Assembly: GCA_920105805.1 (NCBI GenBank)
Contig: CAKKTI010000030.1
Span: 1-64,000, forward strand
DNA: 64,000 nt
Direction of reading: 5' to 3'
Source of the DNA: Condylostoma magnum
Lineage: Eukaryota > Ciliophora > Heterotrichea > Heterotrichida > Condylostomatidae
Part shown: positions 48,421 to 61,789 of the stretch, one piece after another
Layout: each line of letters begins with the position of its first letter
How positions within the stretch are numbered: position 1 is the first letter of the stretch
Program-made: the position numbers and the translations under genes
Notes under the pieces: model-generated
What the model was told of the DNA's origin: nothing
Database searches by the model: none
The model's input: the letters and a program-made list of their open reading frames with translations, nothing else

Positions 48421-50550
48421 CTAATTATTATTGAAGATCTTGCTTAGGATTTCTTTACCTGATTCTGTTTTTTGTAGAATTTTAGTCAGCTTTTGTAGTT
48501 TGTCGCTGTCTGTTGATTTATTTTGCTGAATTATTCCCACCTTGTCCTTTACGCTTTCTACGATGGATTTGATATTTACAAGTTCTAGTAAACCTTTTTT
48601 AGTGTTTTAAATAGCACTATGTTCTTGCTAGTCTTAATCTGCGCCTTGTGATAGCTATTCGTGCATTTTTTCTTTTTCTTCGTCAGTGAATTGGTTGAAG
48701 GTATTTTGAATGTTTCTAAGGTCGTGTAGTCAGTTTTGTTTTGCAGTGGACTGAGAACGCTGTAGAGTTAAATGGTGTTGGGCCTTTTGACTCCATGATT
48801 GCTTATCTTGCATCTCAGTAGTTATTTCTTCATCTATATTTTACTTCACTGAAATATTTTTAGCTGATTTGAAATAAGTGAAACGTTTGAAAGCTATTTG
48901 CAAGATTGATTAGTGACTTATAGGGAACTTTTTTAAGTATTTGACAAAACGTGTACTGTCTAAGTATAGAAATTCAGAGTACTCATTAGTGACATAGGAC
49001 CATTCAGCTATCTAATCAAATAGAAACAGTTCATCTCCAAAGTAAGTATCTTGTCTAAGCATAAGAAACCTTTGCAGACCTCCTGATGAGGCCAACGATA
49101 CATTCCCTTTTGTTATAAAGTATAAATTATTACAGTTTTAGCCTATTTGAATAATTTCAGTATCATTATCGCATCTATCTGGCTTTAGATTAGAAACAAT
49201 TAACAAAGTTAAACTTTTAGCGGTGTTTCTAAAGAATATATCAAATTTTTAGATTGTTTCGCTAAACAGACTCACAATGAGCTTTTATCTAAGTTTATAA
49301 GGAAGTCGCATCATAAACGGGAATTCGTTGATTAGGTAGGAATGGTCATTTTACCATATAAACAGAAAATTCGAAATAATCTATCTGTGAAGGTCTAGAC
49401 TAACGTCTATTTCAGGATGAGCTTTATCCAGCAATGCAATCCACTTTTACAGATCATCTTCTTACTGATTAAGTCTTTGCTCTCTAGAATTCAAATTACC
49501 AATTACACTGCTAGCATTTCCTAGCAGAAACCCAAAGGCTAGAATTCCAAAAATCTGTAGTATTATGGTAAATGCTATTCCATAGTCAGATATAGGGTAA
49601 ATGTCTCCATATCCTACAGTAGATAGAGTAGTAATAGTCCAATATAGTGAAAGTATATAATTATCTTCATTCTAGTCCTCAGGGTATTTCCAGCCATCCA
49701 CCCAGGTTCCAAACTTACTCGAATGATTATCCCCTATGTAAAACCACATGCATGAAATGCAATGACATACTACAGTCATGGTAACTGTGAATCTTAAAAC
49801 TCTGCCTATAACGACCTACGAGTGCCAATTGGTAAAAGCGTATTGAGGAGTCAATACAGCGAGTGCCTTTGAAATATAAAGTTGTTTTGCTAGTAAATCT
49901 ACGCCTATTAATCTTAGTATTTTAAACCACATCAAATTATGGCTTATTAAGTAGAAGGGAGGAGTGGCTAGTATGTCGAATAAGAATTAGGATCGTATGT
50001 ACTGAATTGCTATTTCTTTCTTCGAGTCTATAAGCGTTTTGTTTATAATAAGAGCTGAGAAGAATTTGAGAATTATATGGGCCAAGAGTATCAGGTCTAG
50101 TATAAACTCATATCATATAAAAGTACTGTTCTAAGAGTCAGATAGAAAGGCAAGTCTGTAAGGTATAGATAAGCAAAAGTAAAAGTAGCATATAGCAACT
50201 ACTAAATCAAAGATTCTTTTTCATTTATCCCAAGGATAGATAGTTCATGGCTTACGTTTCCCCCCAATTAGTGAATCTGATTCCTGATTATTTGAAACAA
50301 TATCTCCAAAGTAAGAGTTCTCCTTTCTCCCTTAAATTTCATTTTTTGTGAGGGAAACTGTTGATAGCATTTATCTAAGCCGCCTTACCTTATCTCACCG
50401 TTCTATTGCTTGCAGGTCAATATTACCTTATCCAACAGCATTGCGAGACTGTCTTTTTGAAATTATTCGCTTATATCAACCTGATTCCTACTTTTGTAAT
50501 TACCCTTCACTGCCTGAGCCAAGAAATGGTTTTAATAGTTCAAATTCCAT
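48421..50550 (-). CDS. Cyclic-nucleotide-gated K+ channel (CNG/EAG superfamily)
   Basis: 709 residues. After an 85-residue N-terminus come six transmembrane segments, a K+ filter TTLSTVGYGDIYP near residue 310, a C-linker, a cNMP-binding domain (NDTEIIQIGQNCNNLYFITK, DTYFGDELFLFD, about residues 430-540) and a coiled C-terminal tail. The start is ATG 50550: the frame is open and of good quality up to there (MEFELLKPFLGSGSEG). A shorter start at 50370 would drop 60 residues that look genuine. TGA codons in WYEF and WDKWKR are Trp. Only 4 bp separate its start from that of the bromodomain gene. Stop TAG 48421-48423. Confidence 0.87.
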
Positions 50551-50554
50551 ATTA

Positions 50555-51145
50555 ATGCCACATAGAAAGGTTTGGGTTAAAAGAGCGCATTAGTTACTAG
50601 AATTCTTAGTAATACAACCGGGGTCTAAGGAGTTTCAGTAGCCAGTCAATTGATAAGAACTAGGTTTAGAGGATTATTTGACTATAATTAAAAGTCCTAT
50701 GGACTTAAGCACAGTCAAAAGAAAGCTAGATCATAATGAGTATCAAAGCCTATAAGAAGTTATTTCAGATATAAATCTTATTTGGGATAACTGCTGTTTG
50801 TATAATGGGCCTGGATCTGATTATACAAAACTGGCTAATTTGATGGATAGAAAGGTGAACAAGTTTATTCAAAAGCTAAATCTGATATAAGATTACGAGC
50901 TACCAATACGGCGAACAAGACATATGTTTGAGTAAAGCTCTACAAGCTTATCATACGAGGAGAAATGAGAATTAACTGAGCAAATCAGGAAAATCAGCCA
51001 TGATAAGATTTTAGAGCTAATTGAGATTTTCAGAAACAATTGTCCAGGTGCGCTTTTGTAAAAAGATGACAACAACGTTAGATTAATACTAGATCGACTG
51101 GACAGAGATACTTATAATTTAATAATAGAATTCCTTTACGAATAG
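50555..51145 (+). CDS. BET-type protein: one bromodomain plus NET domain
   Basis: 196 residues from [13 protein letters not shown]. The bromodomain shows [32 protein letters not shown] and [18 protein letters not shown] with the acetyl-lysine-binding Asn. After a short linker comes an extra-terminal (NET) domain, [20 protein letters not shown] and [18 protein letters not shown], ending LYEQ or LYE before tandem TAG TAA (51143-51148). BET proteins read acetylated histones. Animals have two bromodomains, this one only one, as in some plant and protist members. Upstream in-frame codons without an ATG are antisense to the channel gene and are not included. Confidence 0.88.
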
Positions 51146-51150
51146 TAAAA

Positions 51151-51738
51151 ATGCTTTCTTAAAAATGTAACAGATTTGGCCAGAGGGAATATGCCCGGGA
51201 GCACATGCATCATCTATTAAAGCTTTCAGAAATCAAACCAACTATTTCTATAAGGTCTCCAAGATAAATTAAATTTAATGGGAAAGCTAGAATCGCTAAA
51301 AAAGTAAGAGATAATGAAATTTAGTATTAAAATAATATTTTGCTGTAGAAGATGATCTAAATTACTAAAAATCCAACTAATTTAAGTCCTAAGATGACTA
51401 GGCCTAAATCATAGCATATTTAATTGAATTATTATAAGAAGAAAAGAGAAATATAACAGATTTATCAGTAAAACTCTTAAATTTTGAATAGATTAAAAAA
51501 AACTAAGTCTAATTACTCTATCAAGGAATGGCAAAAACATGCTAAATAGTCTAAGTATCTTTCAAGTTAACTTAGTTAAAACTCGAATAACCATAAAAGA
51601 TCTATTAGCTATACTCCAACAACTTTTATGCAATTAAGCATTCCATCTAGACCAAATACTGCAAGAATATCAACTTATAAAGAATCTGTACAAAGACCTA
51701 AAACAGCTGCAAGTCATAATAGAATGAAATCCCTTTGA
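51151..51738 (+). CDS. CFAP97/hemingway-like protein
   Basis: 195 residues, rich in Lys, Arg, Gln and Ser. Near the start HHLLKLSEIKPTISIRSPRQ, ARIAKKVRDNEIQYQNNILL and QKM follow the KIAA1430/CFAP97 domain pattern, found in a family required for ciliary and sperm-tail assembly. The rest is a basic unstructured tail (KSNYSIKEWQKHAKQSKYL). ATG 51151 lies 5 bases beyond the stop TAG of the bromodomain gene. Stop TGA 51736-51738. Confidence 0.65.
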
Positions 51739-51765
51739 ATAATAAAGAAAATACTATGTGAAATG

Positions 51766-53826
51766 TTAATATTTAAATTCCCCTTCATTATATCTCAATA
51801 CTCCTTTGGCATATACTTGCTTAATTTTACCTTTTAGCTCTTATTGATTATATAAACAATTTTCTGGAAACAAAGTTGCTTGTTAATCAATCAACTCAGA
51901 TTAAAAGGGATTTCAAACAATGAAATCCGCAAATTTACCTTATTTAATTGATCCTCTCACATCAAAAATGTTAAAAAGTTTTGCAGGATTTTCCGAAAAC
52001 TTTTCTGATAACTTTACAATTTGCTTCTCCAGTTCTTTTTAGCTTTTAACTCTTGCCATTATTTTTGTCCATACAGCCTGAAGAGAATATCCTAGTACAC
52101 TAACACCATTTACAGCTTTCCTGAAATTGCCCGATCCGATGGTCTTGAATACCGAATCAATACTAGAATGTCTTGATTCAATAATGTCTATGCATTCTAG
52201 AAAGTATAATTCCCATAAAAGGTTCCTATTCTTTTCATCTCTTATAGCTGGAGAGTCTTTAAATTTAGTTTATGACGATTTTACATCTTTTCCAGAGAAA
52301 TAAAGGTAATGTGGAGTTGTTGAACAGGTTAATAGCTAGTTTTTATCCTTAGTTTTTCTTATATTGTTAATTGCTACTGCTGATGCTAAGGTTGATATAT
52401 GTAATTTTATAGGCACTTCTTACCATGCTTGTAGTAGCTTCTTAACACCATTCTTCTCTCATATATCAGGATAGTTTGCTAGATGATTACTGTATTATTT
52501 ATCCTATTCTTATACATATTCAGGAGAGTTCTTATCTAAACTTAGCAATTAAGGCCTTCTCCCTTAAAGTCGTTTATAAAATAGCGAGTTTTCTTCATTA
52601 AACTCTTCTTTTATAGTTATTTTAGATACACGCTCAGGAATCTTGAATCCTTGCTTATCTACAAACTCTCCAAAGGATAGATCAGAAGTAGAGTTGATGT
52701 CTTCTAGCTAACCAGGCTATGCAGAATATGACTTTGTTACAATATCAAGCCAATCATCTTAAATAGTAATTTTAGAGATGGATTTTCTACGATTATCTTC
52801 GTTATACAAAGTCATTCCAGATCGACTATAGCTGTACTATTCAGCCTCAGATATAGAGCTCATATTAGACTCAGAGTCTCTAATTTTTTTCTCAAGATCT
52901 GATAAAGCACTATCTTTTCTTTAACTTTAGACATCTTCATCCTAAAATATAGGAGATTTTTCAGGACTCATCGGAGAATCTCCACTCTGGTATAAATTTT
53001 CTTATGAAAATATACAAAAGGAGTCAATACTGTTTTTTTTCTCATTACCTTCAAAGCTTTAATAAGTAAAAGATTTTTATAAAGGATCATTTTAGTCATA
53101 ATCACTGAGATCACTGAATAGATCTTCTTCTCCACTTTCATCAGTGTCTTTGGGGCTGATTTAGTCAGGAAAGGCCGCTGCGAAGAATTGATTATCATCT
53201 TTAAGTTTGTTGAATCTGGAATCAAGGCTTTAGTTTCTAAAAGGAGAGGCCATGTAAAGCATTCTTGCTTAGGGATATTACGGATCCAGAATTAATGGTA
53301 AGTTAAATTACTGAATTTATCGGAAAAGTTCCACATAATCTTCGTCCACTTATGATATTTTTTAGCTAGGAGGGTACAAGTAGCCTTTTAATCCTAAAAT
53401 ATTGTCTTATAGAGGTACAGGTATTTAACAATCATTTTAAATTGTTAAAAGGTAGCCTATATCACACAAGTTGTTAGTTTATTGTCACTTGTCCTTTTTA
53501 TGGTGAGAAAGTTCAACTATTAATAGTGTAACGCCCCCTTGTATGGCCATTTGGGTTAAAAATTATTAGGCTTCCCACTCTTTCCGGACATTAAAGTCTA
53601 TTATTCCTGGGGAAATGTACGACTCTGATAGATCAGAAATATCGTAGTCGGGATACATTTAGCAAACTTCCTAGAAAGTACTACCACTTTCCATTTGAAT
53701 AACCTAATGGATAATATCCCCTTAGATCAGAAGCAGAGCGGGCTGAATGCGGCATTCTGTTGATTGATATTGTTCGTCTAAAACGACGTGCTGGCTGAAT
53801 ACTCCATAAATTGACATATTTATCAT
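51766..53826 (-). CDS. Degenerate allantoinase/dihydroorotase-like protein (probable pseudoenzyme)
   Basis: 686 residues in one frame. The N-terminal 190 residues follow the amidohydrolase start (SESYISPGIIDFNVRKEWEA, MAIQGGVTLLIVE, NILGLKGYLYPP). A Ser/Asp/Glu-rich insert of roughly 250 residues comes next (PKDTDESGEEDLFSDLSD). The C-terminal half resumes (VPIKLHISTLASAVA, CSTTPHYLYFSGKDVKS, KFKDSPAIRDEKNRNLLWEL) and ends with the allantoinase-like IFDVRGSIKQGKFADFIVWN. Metal ligands are lost: HxH is NVR, HAE is DPQ, SDH is SRH. The bridging Lys (GLKGY) remains. It may act as a binding protein, as CRMPs do. Stop TAA 51766-51768. Confidence 0.75.
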
Positions 53827-53891
53827 GAAATTTTCTGTTGTTAAATAATATTTTCCGAAGTATTTACTAATTTTATGTTAAACTAATAATT

Positions 53892-54056
53892 TTAAATGAT
53901 TAATGGATAAAATGATTTTACTACAATGTCTTGTACTATTGAGCCTGTAATTACTCGTAAAGGAATTGAATTATGCTTAAGATAGGGAACAAAGCTTAGG
54001 TTGATAGGGATGGTCAAACTTGTTTTTCTTAATAAAGTTGTGTTATCAGGCTTCAT
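53892..54056 (-). CDS. Possible small protein, 54 residues
   Basis: MKPDNTTLLRKTSLTIPINL to YPLII, followed by TAA 53892-53894. The frame is free of all three stop codons, which is notable in this AT-rich spacer, and has normal amino-acid variety. No family recognised. It may be chance. Confidence 0.3.
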   Translation of the reverse strand: MKPDNTTLLRKTSLTIPINLSFVPYLKHNSIPLRVITGSIVQDIVVKSFYPLII

Positions 54057-54662
54057 AATTATGACTATTTGTATTAATTTTCTTAAATGGCATTGGATTT
54101 TGATAGCTGTATTAATGTACAAATTGTTTTAATTTATAGATTATTGATGGATATGCTATGAAATAAGTTAATAATACAAATATACGTGTATTAATTAAAA
54201 TCTGTACAAAATAGAATAATATTGAACTATTTTTTTATTTACAGAATGTAATAGTCATTGCTTCTAATATAAAAATAAAATTATGAAAAGTACTATATAA
54301 AAGGAACACTTTCTATTCAAAGCATTGTTCTGTATAACAAATGCTAAGAAAAACTATTATAATACTAAGTAGGATTATTTATCATTTTTTAATAAATGTT
54401 CTTATGTAACAAACCTCTCTATCACTACTCTAACCAATACAAATCGGATTACTGCATATAATAACCCTAGTTAGTACTCATACTATACAATAATATTATT
54501 ATACACCTTTTTGTTAATTTTATTAAATTTGCAAATTAAAATATCTCTAACCCACATGCAGAATATACATATCAGTTTCTACTACTAAATAGCAAACTTT
54601 CAGACATTAACTTTCAAATTATAAATCCTAGAAGTATCAAATTTTAATAAGAATTATATTAA
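54057..54662. other. AT-rich intergenic region
   Basis: About 600 bases of very AT-rich DNA without a frame I can support, RNA gene or repeat. It separates two minus-strand genes. Confidence 0.45.
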
Positions 54663-55088
54663 CTACAAATCCATGCTGCTTTCCTTTCTTCCCCCTTCAT
54701 ACGCGCTTCGCATTCTATGGTAACTTTGCAAATAGCAAAATTTACATTTTCCCTTTGCATACAATAATTGATTATTATGAGGACAAAGCCACGCATACCT
54801 CTGCCTGCCTAAACTATGATAGCAATTATTGCACATATTCTTAGCATAATGCCTTCTATTGGTATGTGGGCATGCTGTTACCTTCTTTACGCCTCTTCTA
54901 CCTTAATTTCTTTGATCTCTGTCAGAATTACTCTATTCTGCTGCTTTATCAAAATCAAATAAAGGATTAAGAGAGTTAAAAGGGCTGGGCAGTTGCAGTG
55001 AAATTGGCCACTGGCTGGATTAGGTTTGATTTGAGAGTAAAGAGTACATACCCGTAAAAATACTTGATTAGCCATTATCTTTGTTCAT
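54663..55088 (-). CDS. Protist-type CPHT/CNNCY zinc-finger protein
   Basis: 141 residues. An unstructured Ser/Asn/Gln-rich half is followed by a basic zinc-binding module of two similar units: TACPHTNRRHYAKNMCNNCY and CPHNNQLLYAKGKCKFCY, each with C-x-H, Y-A-K and C-x-x-C-Y. Single proteins with this repeat occur in ciliates and oomycetes and are thought to be nuclear, but I know of no proven function. A preceding RRGVKK patch would suit nucleic-acid binding. A rival frame starting MANQVFLRVC is open but lacks this module. Stop TAG 54663-54665. Confidence 0.7.
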
Positions 55089-56637
<1,549 letters not shown>

Positions 56638-56791
56638 TTATATATCTTATTATAACTCTAAAGGCTGCTAAATCTGATACAACTCAATATATAGATTTAT
56701 TTCATGTATTAAACTAAACAATCATTTAAATAATGCAGGTGCTATTTACTAACAACTAAGCATTACACATTTAAAACAGATTAGTATAAAT

Positions 56792-59020
56792 ATGGAAATC
56801 AAAATGCAAGCAAACTAAGCTGAATCCTTGATGGAATCAGTGCCTTAGCCTACTATAAAACTACACAGAAGACTAGAACACTTAATAACTCTATTACAAA
56901 AGTACAAAAAGCCAACTTAAGAGTAAAGATAGCAAAGCAGTGAAATACTAGCAGGAACTAATTTTAACCCATAAAGCATTGAAACGATCATGAATAGAAT
57001 TAATCAGCGAATAAAAATGAAACCTAAGAAATCCCAAGCTAAGATTGAACAGCCAGAAATATACGAGTAGTAATTTCAAAGCAAACTTATAGTGAATGTA
57101 ATTGATGACATGGACAAGAGAACATTGAGTAAGAATAGGCGGGTAAGTAAATGGCCATTACTAAGGGATTAGCTGATTTAGGGTAACTAAATCTAAATTA
57201 ATCAAGCATAACCTTTAAACATACAATCAAGGTTAAGTGAAGCCGTTATTTGCTACAGTCAGGTGATCAAATGCTATTTTTAAAGTATGATAAATAACTC
57301 GAATTTGAACCTAGTACATGAGCTGTATAAGGCAGAGATGAGTAGAAGTGATGGGAATAGGGATAATTTTGAAATAGTATGAGAATTACTATAAAAGCAA
57401 TTAGAAGACACATCATAAGGAATTACGAGTATAATGTAAAACACATGCGAGTTCTATGAAAAAAGATTCAAAATGATACTTTTTTCTTAGTTCTCAAACA
57501 CTTAAAACTTATTTCAAATACTAGAGAACTATATAAGTACTTAAACTCAAAGCAGAATTCATACTTAAGCCTTGCAAGACGCAGAGTCTATTAGATGGGC
57601 GATTCTGTACTACTTGCTTCGGTGTGGGGAGGAGTAAGCTGCTATAAAATACGCTAACGAGTACAATATATGAATAGCAGCTCATCTTGAAGAGTATGTT
57701 TCAAACAATTATTACCTAGGCTAGAATAAATCACAAGAACTCTGCAATTTAGCTTTAACATCAGATAACTCCTTTCTGCAGGCCATTGGAGTAATTTTAA
57801 CTAGAATTAATGAGGAAGTAAATCCTGAAATTTTTGTTACTATAGAAGACAGTTTATGGTTTAGGCTGAAAATATGCGATGACACAATAGACGACACTTA
57901 GGCTCTTCCATTATTCGCCCTATAAGCCGAGGTTAAGGCGTCACAACTACAGAAACCGTTGATTTAGACCCTGGCACTGATATCAGTGCTTTGCTACGGT
58001 GAGGCTATTTAACTATTACTAGAAAATTATTAGACAGAAGCAACTCATATAGCAATTGCCTTGAATTCTGCTAGAATACTCCCATTATTGACAGATTGAT
58101 TCACTGATTTTGATGTTAATGATGGTATAACTCATGTAAATCTATCACTGTTACTATGCAATTATGTTAAAATATTCAGACCTAATTATGTTAACGAGGG
58201 ACTTATATATATAAGCTTAATTCCTTCGAGTTAATTACTAATAAAAGAAGCTACGGAGTTCCTAATAGCAAATGAGAATTATTAAATTGTATTAAACTAT
58301 GAAATCTACATATTCTCTAATTAATTCAAATAAAAGGTTGGGTTGGAAATATACAGACAAATAGTTAAAGGATTCGCAGATTATGCTTTATAAAAAGGTG
58401 ACAAAGAAGCCAGTATACTTTTTGATTTAATAGAAGATCATTAATAAGTGTTAATTTCTTGGATAAATGAGGCTAAATTTAAACTAAAAGAGTTAAAAGC
58501 ACGTTGGGATTCAGAGTATGAAAGACAAAGAATAACAGTTATAAAGGGATAATCACCTAGAGTATCATGGGTAAGTGACACTCACCCGCAACTTTACAAT
58601 CAATACAGAAAAAAGAGAGTGTTTTAAACTTACCCAAAGCTAGATAAAGCATTGGATCTCATGGATGTAATGCTTACTTTTTACAATTGTGCTATAAACA
58701 AACATCTGAAATAAGCCATAACTGTCCTAGTAGCAGCATAATTTCTACCTCTACGTTAAAACATGTCATCTTTCTAAGCTGTGGAGGTTTGCAAGAATTT
58801 AGATCTATCAGTATAGGAAGAACTCCCCAGTTTAATCAAGACAGCTTTGGAGGCTTTAGAAATACTATGTGAAAAGGAGTAAGAGTATATAACAGATTTA
58901 AGGTCGTTGGTTAATTTCCATGGAGAATTGCTACAAGGGCTGAAAGTTAACTCTATTGTGCAGGGAAATCTATCAAGTATGAATGCTTATATACGAGAAC
59001 TTAAGGGAAGGCTAATTTGA
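56792..59020 (+). CDS. NUP93: Nucleoporin NUP93/NIC96
   Basis: 742 residues, almost wholly helical. A coiled N-terminus leads to the alpha-solenoid with the family signature AESIRWAILYYLLRCGEEQA, then GVILTRINEEVNPE and repeated helices to the C-terminus (EELPSLIKTALEALEILCEK). Nup93/Nic96 is the linker of the inner-ring complex of the nuclear pore. Many Gln are TAA/TAG and several Trp are TGA (IVWELLQ, YNIWIAAH, LLTDWFTDF). The end, RELKGRLI then TGA 59018-59020, lies 16 bp from the opposing stop. Confidence 0.82.
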
Positions 59021-59035
59021 GCATTAACTTTTTAC

Positions 59036-61138
59036 CTAATTGTTATTTCTTATTTTATGCAGCGAAATTCTTGAAATTTGGCTAAAACCTGCCCATTAGT
59101 GCACTGGAGAGCCATTCTTTGAAGATTTTCGTTGTAATTTGTTTACCAAATAGTTCTTTATTGCAAAATCCTTCTATCCTTTATTTCCTATATTGTATCT
59201 TATAATTATCTTTGCAAAAGTTTAAAGGGAAATATCTCCTGGTCCATTGAGTTTTAGTGCTTTTGCATATAGATATTCCATTACATTTTACGGTATTTTT
59301 TCATCAAGCTTTTAAAGACATTGGTTAAACACTGTCTCAGAAAGAGAGTGTATATTGTTTTACCTAGCAAATGATATAATAAATGCAGTTTGTTTTTGCT
59401 CTAGTATTCTGTATATCTCGGCCAGTACCTCTAAAAACCTGCATTTGCTAGTCATATAATCATCTGAATTACAGCAGCTATTAAATTTATTCAAATTGAT
59501 AAATTCAGAGAATTCTTCTTTTGATATTTCTTCATCCCCATTTGGATCTAACACTTCAAATAGAATACTTACATCTTCTGCTGGCATCCAAATATCTAGA
59601 ACTGTTCTTAATCCGTTTAAAAGTTCATCCTTACTTATACTTCCTCCTCCATCTTCGTCTAATTATGTAAATAGATTCTCTGGAGTTTAGCCTAATTTTG
59701 CCATTTTATGGCATATTCTAAACACCAGAAAGTCTTTCAAGGTTACAGTGTCAGGCCTGAGGAGCTTAATTGCTATTGCCCTGCTGTATTTATCAGTATC
59801 AAAAATTTAGTATATTAATGAGCATACATCTATAAGATATGCCATTCCTCCAGTAACGGATTTTTATTACTTACTTGTAATGGACATTTAATACGGATTT
59901 CTTGAATTCTCCTGTGATTGTTAATGTCTGAATGTCTTTTTAGCCTTTCTATGAGTATTAGCTTTCTCTATAAGGTTATTAAACTCTATTCTTGTTTTTG
60001 TTATAAAGGTAGCTAAAGTAACATCAATTGGCTCTGGGTGATAAATATTGAGTAATCTACAGAAAATTGATGCATATGGATGTCTTCGCTGATAAAGAAT
60101 ATGCAGTGCTGGTATAAGTTAAGATAAACAACGAAAGGCTAGCTTATCAAGTCCAAAATTTCTTCGGAGATGTTCAATTAGGAACTCTTATATCTTGCGA
60201 GGCTTTCTGTATGCCCTAAGGTCTTATATATCCACTTCATATTTTTTATCCATTAATTCCTCAAAAAGCCGGAATACATTAGAATCTGGCATTGGTTTCT
60301 CATCAGGGAATGTATACTTTTTGAGACAGCTTAAAATTGTATTGTTTTCTAGCTGTGATCTGTAATCTTAATCTATAAATTGCTTAGCATTGTTTAAATC
60401 TCTTGTATCTAATTCAGCATCTTCATTATCATCAATTATTAAGTCTTATGGTATATCTAGTTCTGTTGGTTATTCTTCCTCTTCATTCCAGCGTGCAAAA
60501 ATCTCGTATAAATCCTCCTTTACTAGTCGGCTTCAAGCTGTTAGCAATTTTTGCAGTAAATCTCTCTTATTAATTTTTTTCTTTTACTTGCCCTATATTT
60601 ACATTTCATTACTCCAGAAGACTAATTGAACTTCTTTAGACTTTAATAATTCGTTGTATTTTTATTACAGTTCTTAAAACAGTGTATTTTTATCTTTAAT
60701 GGTGCCTTCTAATTACTCTATCTTAGATTGATAGCTTTTAATCAATTCCTTTTAATCATTATTTTAGCTCATTAATTCAATTTGCTCCTTATACCAAGCT
60801 TCTTTACTTTCTCATTCCTGTTTTGATTATTCTATGAATTTTTCCTACTCTTTATTCTTATTTTCCAAAGTGTTTATATCACTCTTATAGAAGCCTTATA
60901 AAAGTTCTAGATTATTTTTGCTTCTTTATACAAGAATTTAGCTCTCTGGTTCCTACTCCTAAACCTATGAAACAAGTTTTCCATAAAAATCAACAATATC
61001 ATTTAGGTTAGTATAGCAATTTTAGAAATTATCCTTAGATCTATCTTCAGGCATTTCTTCCTTTTTAAGCCCCTCAAACTTAAATGGATCCCTCTAAACA
61101 ATAGAGGCATTATTTCCTCCTCCACATAGTCCACCCAT
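59036..61138 (-). CDS. N-myristoylated coiled-coil EF-hand protein
   Basis: 700 residues starting MGGLCGGGNN, a likely myristoylation plus palmitoylation signal. Residues 60-210 are coiled coil (YQSKIEQLEGTIKDKNTLF). A helical middle follows (EFLIEHLRRNFGLDKLAF), then two canonical EF-hand loops near residues 490-545, DEDGGGSISKDE and DPNGDEEISKEE, with a degenerate one before them. It should be a membrane-tethered Ca2+ sensor. No catalytic domain is visible. Stop TAG 59036-59038, close to the NUP93 stop. Confidence 0.72.
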
Positions 61139-61154
61139 TTTAGAATATTTTGTA

Positions 61155-61757
61155 ATGGAGTAGAAATATGATCAACTCTTTAAAATTATTCTAATAGGAG
61201 ATTCAGCAGTTGGTAAAACATCAGTGCTACATAGGTATGTAGATGATACATTTAATTTTACTCCAAATCATTTTCCAACAATTGTAATAGATTTTATGAA
61301 TAAAAAAATAGAGTAAGATAACAAACGAATTATATTGTAAATATGAGATGTGAAACGCTAAGGTAGATTCCGTAATATGGTAGCAAATTACTACCGTGGA
61401 GCCAACGGAATAATGATCTTTTTTGATGTAACAAACTATGAAAGCTTTTAAAGCACTGAATTATGAGAAAAAGAGACTAATACTCATCTAAGAACAGATA
61501 TTCCAAAGATGCTAATAGGTAATAAGATCGACTTAGAATAGTCCCGGATGGTTTCTTACGAAGAGGGATAAGAAATGGCTGATAGACTGGGCATGCAGTA
61601 CTTAGAAATCTCAGCATATAATGACTTAAACATAAAAGAAGCATTTCAAACAATGGTTCACTCTTTACTAACAAAATAATCATCTGCTGTGAGCAGAGAA
61701 GGTATACAGCTTAAACTACAACCCGAAGAACCTGTAAGAAGACAGTGCTGCGGCTGA
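61155..61757 (+). CDS. Atypical Rab-family small GTPase
   Basis: 200 residues. G1 is [10 protein letters not shown]2 has Thr in PTIVIDF, G4 is GNKIDL, G5 is ISAYN. The G3/switch II, normally WDTAGQERF, reads WDVKRQGRF: the Gly and catalytic Gln are displaced, so GTP hydrolysis is probably impaired or GAP-dependent in a new way. The Trp of that motif is TGA (61344-61346). The C-terminus is RRQCCG before tandem TGA TGA (61755-61760), a geranylgeranylation site. If the first TGA were read as Trp, it would end CCGW, a normal CCXX box. Confidence 0.88.
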
Positions 61758-61789
61758 TGAATTAAATTAACTTATTATAATCCACTAAA

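Noticed and set aside
50348-50554. N-terminal extension of the bromodomain protein on the plus strand
   Set aside because: There is no ATG, and the minus frame of the K+ channel through the same bases reads as a normal N-terminus.
52968-53225. Minus frame MIPDSTNLKMIINSSQRP
   Set aside because: It is an out-of-phase shadow of the acidic insert of the allantoinase-like protein.
54887-55075. Minus frame MANQVFLRVCTLYSQIKPN
   Set aside because: The neighbouring frame carries a conserved zinc-binding double motif and has its own ATG at 55088.
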